This document shows positions 33,764-39,775 of a stretch of DNA of 39,775 bases, one piece after another. Position 1 is the stretch's first letter. Every line of letters starts with the position of its first letter. Below the pieces are notes generated by a model, which worked only from the letters and a program-made list of their open reading frames with translations, did not search any database and had not been told where the DNA came from. The stretch covers positions 1 to 39,775 of the forward strand of contig NZ_LSJY01000178.1 of assembly GCF_001556865.1 (NCBI RefSeq). The letters run 5' to 3'. The DNA is from Sphingobium sp. CCH11-B1 (GTDB lineage: Bacteria; Pseudomonadota; Alphaproteobacteria; Sphingomonadales; Sphingomonadaceae). A program made the translations under genes and the position numbers.

Positions 33764-36730
33764 ATGTCAGGTTTCCAGTTTCAACGTGGTTTGATGCGCG
33801 CGGGCTGCGCGATGGCAAGCGTGGCGGCCCTGTCCGCCAGCCTGGCCTATGCGCCTGCTTTCGCCCAGGCCGCAGACCAGGCCGCGACGAGCCAGACCGC
33901 CGCGCCCCAGGACAGCAACGCGCGCGGCGCCAACGCCGACATCATCGTCACCGGATCGCGCATCAAGGCGAGCGGCTACACCGCGCCGACGCCGACAACG
34001 GTGGTCGATGAAACGCTGATCCAGGCGAATGCGCAGCCGAACATCTTCACCACCATCGCGCAGCTGCCGTCCCTCCAGGGATCGACCGGCACGCAGACCA
34101 ACACCTTCAGCACGTCGAGCGGCCAGCAGGGCCTCAGCAGCTTCTCGCTGCGCGGCCTGGGCGCGATCCGCACCCTGACCCTGCTGGACGGCCAGCGCGT
34201 CGTGGGCGCGAACGTGACCGGCACGCCCGACATCAGCCTCTTCCCCCAGCTCCTCATCCAGCGCGTCGACGTGGTGAATGGCGGCGCGTCCTCGTCCTAC
34301 GGGTCGGACGCGGTCGGCGGCGTGGTGAACTTCATCACCGACACCCGGTTCAAGGGCCTGAAGGGCAATATCCAGGGCAGCATCACCGACTATGGCGATG
34401 ACGAGACCGTGCTGGTCCAGCTCGCCGGCGGCAAGAGCTTCGCCGACAACACGGTCCACCTGATCGTCAGCGGCGAATATAGCGACGAGGCGGGCGTCGG
34501 CCCCGGTCCGTTCGGCATCGGCCTGGCCGGCGGGCGCGACTGGTTCATCCAGCGGACGCTGGTCAACCGCAACATCACCAATGACGGCAACCCGCAACTG
34601 GTGCTGCGCGACTATGCCCAGTCGATCGGCTTCACCAAATATGGCCTGATCACCGCCGGGCCGCTCCAGGGCACGGCGTTCGACCAGTCCGGCCGGCCCT
34701 TCCAGTTCCAGTACGGATCGAACGGCGTGCCGGCGCGCAACGCGGCGGGCACGGTGATCGGCTGCGACTTCGGCTTCTGCCAGGGCGGCGACGTGTCGGG
34801 CAACGTCGATTCGGGCCGGTCGATCAAGTCGGCCATCGAGCGGTTCAACATCTACAGCCGCCTCGGCTACGACTTCGCGCCCAACAACGAAGTCTATGTC
34901 ACGGTCAATGTCGGCCAGGTGAAGACCCACAACCAGCCGATCAACGGCCAGAACCGGCCCAACCTGACGATCCAGTGCGAAAATCCGTTCGTGCCGCAGA
35001 TCGTGCGCGACCAGTGCGCCGCGGCCGGCATCACCAGCTTCCGCTACGGCACCAGCAACGCGGCGCTCGGCAACACGCAGGTCTATACCAATCGCCGCCA
35101 GTATCGCTTCGTCGCGGGCGCCAAGGGCGAGTTTCCGGTGCTGGGCACCGACTGGAACTACGACGCCTATTATGAGCATGGCATCAACTACACCGACATC
35201 GATGTCGAAAATATCCTGCTGTCGCGCCGGTTCGACCGGGCGATCGACGCGATCAGCCTGAACGGCGTGATCGTGTGCCGCGATCCCGTCGCGCGCGCCA
35301 ACGGATGCCAGCCGCTCAACATCATCGGCGGCACCCCGTCGGAAGCGGCGCTGCGCTACGTCCAGCCCGCAAACGGACCCTATCAGCGCACCAAGCAGAC
35401 GCAGGACGTGGTCAGCATCAACTTTTCGGGCCAGCCCTTCGAATCCTGGGCCGGGCCGGTGTCGGTGGCGTTCGGTGGCGAATATCGCCGCGAATTCTAC
35501 CGCGTGAGCGCCGACCCCTATGGCGCGGGCGGCACCAACACGCCGTTCAACGAGGACTATCCCGCCGATCCCGTGCTGCTGGCGGATGGCGTCAACTGGT
35601 ATGCGGGCAATTACCGCAACGGCCGGGGCGTCTATAATGTGAAGGAAGGCTATGTCGAAGTCGACGTGCCGGTCATCAATTCCGACGCAGCGGGCCGCGC
35701 CAACATCAACGCCGCAGCGCGCGTCACCAACTATTCGACATCGGGCACGGTGTGGACGTGGAAGGTCGGCGGCACCTGGGAACTGCCGATCGACGGGTTC
35801 CGCCTGCGCGGCGTGACGTCGCGCGACATCCGCGCGCCCAACCTGTCCGAACTGTTCGCGGCTCCCGTCACCACGACGCTGCCGAACTTCTTCGATCCGT
35901 TCAACAACCGCAACGTGCTGGCGCTGCAATATACGGTCGGCAATCCCGCGCTGACGCCGGAGATCGCGCGCAACACCACCGCCGGCATCGCGCTGTCCAA
36001 CCCGTCCTGGCTGCCGGGCTTCAGCGCGTCGTTCGACTGGTACAAGATCAAGATCGACGACGTGATCGGCAGCCTGGGCGCGGGTGATATCGTTAACTAC
36101 TGTTTCACCGGCATCCTTCCGCAGACCTGCAACTCGTTCAACCTCAACAACCCCAACGGACCGAACTTCATCAACGTCCAGTCGTTCAACTTCGCGTCGA
36201 TCAAGACCGAGGGCTTCGACATCGAGGCGAGCTATCAGTGGCGCAATCCGATGGGCCTGCCGGGCACGCTGACGCTGCGCGCGCTGGCCACCCATGTCGC
36301 CAAATATATCAGCGACACCGGCCTGCCCGGCACCATCCCCAACGATCAGGCGGGCCAGAATCTGGGCGCCACGCCGGATTGGAAATGGATGGCGCAGCAG
36401 AGCTATTCCAACGACCAGTTCTCCTTCTTCCTGCAGGAACGCTGGTTCAGCGACGGCGTCATCAGCAACAATTATGTCGAGTGCGAACCCGGCAGCTGCC
36501 CGGTGTCGACCGGCAACAACCAGACGATCAGCCCGCAGGACAACCAGATCCCCGGCGCCTTCTACATGGATGTTGGCGGCACCTATAATCTGACGCCGCA
36601 GATCACCGCCTATTTCAAGGTGGACAATCTGTTCAACCGCGACCCGGCGATCGTCCACATCTTCTCCAACCCCGCGCTCTATGACGCGCTGGGCCGGACC
36701 TACCGGGCGGGCGTCCGCTTCAAGCTGTGA
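33764..36730 (+). CDS. TonB-dependent outer-membrane receptor 2
   Basis: A 988-residue receptor: signal peptide (ASVAALSASLAYAPAFAQA), TonB-box-like DIIVTGSRI, a plug domain with FSLRGLGAIRTLTLLDGQR and SSYGSDAVGGVVNFIT, then a large beta-barrel with a late ADAT-like LNLFNRDP-type region (DNLFNRDPAI) ending AGVRFKL. It belongs to a different TonB receptor subgroup from receptor 1 (distinct plug signature), so the two probably recognise different oligosaccharide sizes or substitutions. ATG 33764 is preceded by GGGGAGAG and followed at once by the signal peptide. The operator and promoter upstream tie it to the same regulon as receptor 1. Downstream lies a strong hairpin, then GH127. Confidence 0.95.
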   Translation: MSGFQFQRGLMRAGCAMASVAALSASLAYAPAFAQAADQAATSQTAAPQDSNARGANADIIVTGSRIKASGYTAPTPTTVVDETLIQANAQPNIFTTIAQLPSLQGSTGTQTNTFSTSSGQQGLSSFSLRGLGAIRTLTLLDGQRVVGANVTGTPDISLFPQLLIQRVDVVNGGASSSYGSDAVGGVVNFITDTRFKGLKGNIQGSITDYGDDETVLVQLAGGKSFADNTVHLIVSGEYSDEAGVGPGPFGIGLAGGRDWFIQRTLVNRNITNDGNPQLVLRDYAQSIGFTKYGLITAGPLQGTAFDQSGRPFQFQYGSNGVPARNAAGTVIGCDFGFCQGGDVSGNVDSGRSIKSAIERFNIYSRLGYDFAPNNEVYVTVNVGQVKTHNQPINGQNRPNLTIQCENPFVPQIVRDQCAAAGITSFRYGTSNAALGNTQVYTNRRQYRFVAGAKGEFPVLGTDWNYDAYYEHGINYTDIDVENILLSRRFDRAIDAISLNGVIVCRDPVARANGCQPLNIIGGTPSEAALRYVQPANGPYQRTKQTQDVVSINFSGQPFESWAGPVSVAFGGEYRREFYRVSADPYGAGGTNTPFNEDYPADPVLLADGVNWYAGNYRNGRGVYNVKEGYVEVDVPVINSDAAGRANINAAARVTNYSTSGTVWTWKVGGTWELPIDGFRLRGVTSRDIRAPNLSELFAAPVTTTLPNFFDPFNNRNVLALQYTVGNPALTPEIARNTTAGIALSNPSWLPGFSASFDWYKIKIDDVIGSLGAGDIVNYCFTGILPQTCNSFNLNNPNGPNFINVQSFNFASIKTEGFDIEASYQWRNPMGLPGTLTLRALATHVAKYISDTGLPGTIPNDQAGQNLGATPDWKWMAQQSYSNDQFSFFLQERWFSDGVISNNYVECEPGSCPVSTGNNQTISPQDNQIPGAFYMDVGGTYNLTPQITAYFKVDNLFNRDPAIVHIFSNPALYDALGRTYRAGVRFKL

Positions 36731-36738
36731 CCCAAGAA

Positions 36739-36777
36739 CCGCGCCGGGGCGGGCCACAGGTGCCTGCCCCGGCGCGG
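36739..36777 (+). terminator. Long GC hairpin after TonB receptor 2
   Basis: Perfect 12-base arms (36739-36750 and 36766-36777), with further GGGC/GCCT pairing inside, begin eight bases after the receptor stop codon. There is no T-tract, so it may protect the receptor mRNA 3' end or act as a partial terminator before GH127. Confidence 0.6.
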
Positions 36778-36882
36778 AACCACGATACTGGGGAGAGGAC
36801 TGGAACGGATTTCCCCTGAAACGGCGGCAATCGCGATACCATCCTCCCGTCGCCTTGCCCGCTTCCTCTCCCCCTTTCTGGC

Positions 36883-36909
36883 GCCGGGTTCGCCCGGCTC
36901 CCTTTTCGA
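36883..36909 (+). terminator. Possible intrinsic terminator before GH127
   Basis: GCCGGG-TTCG-CCCGGC (36883-36898), a very stable tetraloop hairpin, is followed by TCCCTTTTCGA, an interrupted T-rich tract. A second, weaker GCCGG/CCGGC hairpin follows at 36918-36932. Together with the hairpin at 36739 these suggest that receptor 2 and GH127 are separate transcription units. No clear GH127 promoter was found. Confidence 0.45.
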
Positions 36910-37022
36910 CATGAAAAGCCGGATCGCCCGGCGATTTCCCGACAGGAATGGTTGCATTTTGTCGGAGTAGAACGGTAACATCCCGGCAAGTCAGCGCGCC
37001 GCGCCGCCACAGGAGAGATACC

Positions 37023-38984
37023 GTGCCCAACCTGCCCCCATGCACCGGCCCGTCGCGCCGGGACCTGCTCGCCAGCGCAGGCGTCGCCGCCGTGACGGCG
37101 GGCCTAGGGCCGGTGCTGCCCGCCACGGCAATCGCGGCGCAGCCCGCAGCCGGCGCGGTGGGGAAGCCCGCGCGGCTCCAGCCGTTCGACATGGCGGACG
37201 TAACCCTGGCGGAAGGGCCGTTCCTGCATGCGCAGCGCATGACCCAGGCCTATCTGCTGCGGCTCCAGCCCGACCGGATGCTGCACAATTTCCGCGTCAA
37301 TGCAGGGTTGAAGCCCAAGGCGGCGGTCTATGGCGGCTGGGAGTCCGAGCCGACCTGGGCCGAGATCAACTGCCACGGCCATACGCTGGGCCATTATCTG
37401 TCCGCCTGCGCGCTTGCCTACCGGTCGACGGGGGACAAGCGGTTCAAGGCCCGCGTGGACTATATCGCGGGCGAACTGGCCGCCTGCCAGGAAGCGGCGG
37501 GATCGGGACTGGTCTGCGCCTTTCCCGACGGGCCTGCGCTGGTGGCCGCGCATATCCGCGGCGAGAGGATCACCGGCGTTCCCTGGTACACGCTGCACAA
37601 GGTCTATGCCGGGCTGCGCGACGGCGCGCTGCTGGCGGATAGCGGGACGTCGCGCGACGTGCTGATGCGGCTGGCGGACTGGGGCGTCGTTGCCACGCGG
37701 CCGCTGACCGACGCGCAGTTCGAGGCGATGCTGGCGACCGAACATGGCGGCATGAACGAAATCTATGCCGACCTCTACGCCATGACCGGCAAGGAGGAGT
37801 ATCGCGCCCTGTCGCAGCGTTTTTCGCACAAGGCGGTGATGGAGCCGCTGGTGAAGGGGCGCGACCTGCTGGACGGGATGCACGCCAATACGCAGGTGCC
37901 CAAGATCGTCGGGTTCCAGCGCGTCTATGAAGTGACGGGCGACGAGTCCTACGCGCAGGCCGCCAGCTTCTTCTTCCGCACGGTGGCGCACACCCGGTCC
38001 TTCGCAACGGGCGGGCATGGCGACAATGAGCATTTCTTCGCCATGGCCGATTTCGACAAACATGTCTTTTCGGCCAAGGGGTCCGAGACATGCTGCCAGC
38101 ACAATATGCTCAAGCTTGCCCGGATGCTGTTCATGGCTGATCCGCAGGCCGACTATGCCGACTATTATGAGCGCACGCTCTATAACGGCATCCTGGCCTC
38201 GCAAGACCCGGACAGCGGCATGGCGACCTATTTCCAGGGGGCACGGCCCGGCTACATGAAGCTGTACCATACGCCCGAGGACAGTTTCTGGTGCTGTACC
38301 GGCACGGGGATGGAGAACCACGTCAAATATCGCGATTCCATCTATTTCCATGACGACCGGGCGCTGTACGTGAACCTGTTCGTGCCGTCCGCCGTCGCGT
38401 GGAAGGAGAAGGGGGCGGAGCTGGTGCAGCGTACGACCTTCCCCGACGCGCCGACGACGAGCCTGCAATGGAAACTGCGCGCGCCGGCCGAGATCGCGCT
38501 GAAGCTGCGCCATCCGCGCTGGAGCCGGACGGCGGTGGTGCTGATCAACGGGCAGGAAGCGGCACGATCGGCGACGCCCGGCAGCTATGTCGAGGTCGCG
38601 CGGACATGGAAGGATGGCGACCGGGTCGAATTGCGGCTGGCGATGGAGCCGGCGGTCGAGCGCGCGCCGGCCGCGCCCGACATCGTGGCCTTCACCTACG
38701 GGCCGATCGTGCTGGCGGGCGCGCTGGGCCGGGAGGGGCTGGCGCCGGGCGCGGACATCATCGTCAACGAGCGCAAATATGGCGAATATAACAAGAGCGA
38801 CGTCACCGTGCCGACCATCGCGGGCGATCCCGAACGGCTGGCGCAGCAGGTGAAGCGGGGGACAGGGCCGCTGGAATTCAGCATCGCGGCGGACGATGGC
38901 GCGCCGGTGCGGCTGATCCCCTATCACCGCATCGCGCATGAACGCTATGCCACCTATTGGAAGGTGAAGCCGGGTTCGGCCTGA
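37023..38984 (+). CDS. GH127 beta-L-arabinofuranosidase
   Basis: A 653-residue DUF1680/GH127 enzyme with a twin-arginine leader (PSRRDLLASAGVAAVTAG). The metal/catalytic site is intact: Glu355 and Cys357 in SETCCQHN, and Cys424-Cys425 in FWCCTGTGMENH, corresponding to Glu338, Cys340, Cys417 and Cys418 of the Bifidobacterium enzyme HypBA1, where the zinc-held Cys417 is the nucleophile. EINCHGHTLGHYLSA is a further family mark. It should release beta-L-arabinofuranose, although some GH127 members act on other sugars. The start is GTG 37023, with AGGAGAGA four bases upstream; no ATG is suitable. It lies 292 bases after receptor 2 across hairpins. Tat export is interesting since a zinc-loaded fold would need to form before transport. 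Confidence 0.93.
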   Translation: MPNLPPCTGPSRRDLLASAGVAAVTAGLGPVLPATAIAAQPAAGAVGKPARLQPFDMADVTLAEGPFLHAQRMTQAYLLRLQPDRMLHNFRVNAGLKPKAAVYGGWESEPTWAEINCHGHTLGHYLSACALAYRSTGDKRFKARVDYIAGELAACQEAAGSGLVCAFPDGPALVAAHIRGERITGVPWYTLHKVYAGLRDGALLADSGTSRDVLMRLADWGVVATRPLTDAQFEAMLATEHGGMNEIYADLYAMTGKEEYRALSQRFSHKAVMEPLVKGRDLLDGMHANTQVPKIVGFQRVYEVTGDESYAQAASFFFRTVAHTRSFATGGHGDNEHFFAMADFDKHVFSAKGSETCCQHNMLKLARMLFMADPQADYADYYERTLYNGILASQDPDSGMATYFQGARPGYMKLYHTPEDSFWCCTGTGMENHVKYRDSIYFHDDRALYVNLFVPSAVAWKEKGAELVQRTTFPDAPTTSLQWKLRAPAEIALKLRHPRWSRTAVVLINGQEAARSATPGSYVEVARTWKDGDRVELRLAMEPAVERAPAAPDIVAFTYGPIVLAGALGREGLAPGADIIVNERKYGEYNKSDVTVPTIAGDPERLAQQVKRGTGPLEFSIAADDGAPVRLIPYHRIAHERYATYWKVKPGSA

Positions 38985-39075
38985 AAGGGCGGCGTGAACG
39001 GGCGGTCCGATTGACGAAGCGGGTGGCAAGCCGGTCTTTTCGCGCTAAGCTGGCCATCCATCGGGAGCCTTGTCC

Positions 39076-39744
39076 GTGTCCATCCTGCCTGATCCGCCGC
39101 CGCCCGTGACCGAGCCGGTCGTGCTGCATGGCTATTGGCGGTCGTCGGCAAGCTGGCGGGTGCGGATCGCGATGGGGTTGAAGGGGATCGATCATGCGGA
39201 CCGCGCCTGGCACCTGCGGCACGATGCGCAGCGGTCCGCCGACTATCTGGCGATCAACCCGCAGGGGCTGGTGCCGGCGCTGGAGACGGCGGGCGGGGTG
39301 CTGACCCAGAGCCTGGCCATCTGCGAATATCTGGACGAGCTGTATCCCGACCCGCCGCTGCTGCCCGCCGATCCACTGGCGCGGGCGCGGGTGCGCGCCT
39401 TCGCCCAGGCGGTGGCGTGCGACATCCATCCGCTGCAGAACCTCAAGGTGCTGCGCATGTTGCGGGCGCGCGGCATGGACCAGGAGGCCGTGGACGGCTG
39501 GGCGCGCGAGGTGATCGAGACCGGGCTGGAGGCGTGCGCCGCGCTGATCGCGCAGGAGGACGGCCCCTATTGTTTCGGCGCGACGGTGACGCTGGCCGAC
39601 ATCTGCCTGATCCCGCAGCTGGGCAATGCCCGCCGGTTCGGCGCGCGGACCGACTTTCCCCGGATCGAGGCGATCGACGCGGCCTGTGCGCGCCTGCCCG
39701 CCTTCATCGCGGCGGCCCCGGCGCAGCAGCCCGACGCGGAATAG
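39076..39744 (+). CDS. maiA: Zeta-class GST / maleylacetoacetate isomerase-like protein
   Basis: A 222-residue cytosolic glutathione transferase. The N-terminal thioredoxin-like domain has YWRSSASWRVRIAM, matching the SSxxxRVRIAL glutathione site of maleylacetoacetate isomerases, and NPQGLVPALE; QSLAICEYLDE is the glutathione gamma-glutamyl site. The helical domain contains ATVTLADICLIPQ. The enzyme isomerises maleylacetoacetate in tyrosine/homogentisate breakdown. Start: GTG 39076 has GGGAG eight bases upstream; a TTG at 39070 is too near that site. No other tyrosine-catabolism gene is visible, so the role rests on homology. It lies 91 bases after GH127 and probably marks the right edge of the glycan locus. 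Confidence 0.9.
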   Translation: MSILPDPPPPVTEPVVLHGYWRSSASWRVRIAMGLKGIDHADRAWHLRHDAQRSADYLAINPQGLVPALETAGGVLTQSLAICEYLDELYPDPPLLPADPLARARVRAFAQAVACDIHPLQNLKVLRMLRARGMDQEAVDGWAREVIETGLEACAALIAQEDGPYCFGATVTLADICLIPQLGNARRFGARTDFPRIEAIDAACARLPAFIAAAPAQQPDAE

Positions 39745-39775
39745 GGCGGGCCGGGCAGGGCGGGCGGAGCAGGGC

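Noticed and set aside
36700..36981. Small minus-strand frame in the receptor 2 / GH127 gap
   Set aside because: Arg- and Pro-rich translation, no ribosome site, and it spans the hairpins.
33767..37240. 1157-codon minus-strand open frame antisense to TonB receptor 2
   Set aside because: Shadow of GC-rich codon use; no recognisable domain, and receptor 2 on the other strand is unmistakable.
1..39775. CRISPR arrays, insertion sequences, integrase or tRNA-bounded island
   Set aside because: No regularly spaced direct repeats, transposase or integrase-like frames, or tRNA cloverleaf were seen; composition looks uniform throughout.

Overview
The window looks like part of a high-GC alphaproteobacterial chromosome, most likely a sphingomonad (Sphingomonas/Sphingobium type). 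This is inferred from the TonB-dependent receptor style, the neighbouring tryptophan-halogenase-like, SapC-like and cupin-like genes, the absence of SusC/SusD pairs, and the strong GC-rich codon bias that creates long antisense open frames. No 16S rRNA or other direct taxonomic marker is present. I saw no mobile element, CRISPR array, tRNA or rRNA.

From about 4.2 to 39 kb the window is a carbohydrate-utilisation locus for a heavily substituted plant hemicellulose, probably glucurono-arabinoxylan or a related arabinose- and galactose-decorated glycan. It encodes two TonB-dependent outer-membrane receptors, five GH43 enzymes, one GH3 enzyme with a PA14 domain, a GH95, a GH27 with an NPCBM-like tail, a GH127, four esterases (BD-FAE-like, CE1-like, SASA-type and carboxylesterase type B), a uronate/oligosaccharide-type MFS transporter and a LacI-family regulator. 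No endo-xylanase, alpha-glucuronidase or monosaccharide catabolic gene is visible.

Layout: (1) 0.2-4.05 kb, minus strand: a PAS/GAF hybrid histidine kinase and an SDR oxidoreductase, probably unrelated to the glycan locus. (2) 4.2-9.1 kb, minus: a lipoprotein GH43, then an intrinsic terminator, then GH3 and an esterase. (3) 9.3-15.8 kb: a divergon with TonB receptor plus flavin-dependent halogenase-like gene on the minus strand and SapC-like plus cupin/JmjC-like genes on the plus strand, continuing into two esterases (to 18.96 kb). (4) 18.97-26.45 kb, minus: GH43, GH43, GH95 and GH27, with every junction a 4-base ATGA overlap. (5) 26.5-29.2 kb, minus: carboxylesterase and GH43 with their own promoter. 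(6) 29.6-30.6 kb, plus: the LacI regulator, whose 3' end overlaps the convergent cytoplasmic beta-xylosidase gene, itself coupled to the MFS transporter (to 33.47 kb). (7) 33.76-38.98 kb, plus: the second TonB receptor and GH127. (8) A zeta-class GST / maleylacetoacetate isomerase-like gene at the right end.

The most interesting signal is regulatory. Six copies of a palindrome with consensus TGWTAGCGCTAWCA lie in five intergenic regions, in front of the lipoprotein GH43 (two copies), the first TonB receptor/SapC divergon, the SASA esterase, the four-gene GH43-GH43-GH95-GH27 operon, and the second TonB receptor/MFS divergon. They look like operators of the LacI-family protein encoded in the same window. 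In three promoters the operator sits at the same place: the last ten bases of a 17-base spacer plus the start of the -10 element. This ties the poorly understood halogenase/SapC/cupin group to the same regulon as the glycan-degrading enzymes. Proposed flow: receptors import oligosaccharides, periplasmic or surface esterases and glycosidases strip side chains, the MFS protein carries trimmed oligomers inward, and the cytoplasmic GH43 cuts them to xylose.
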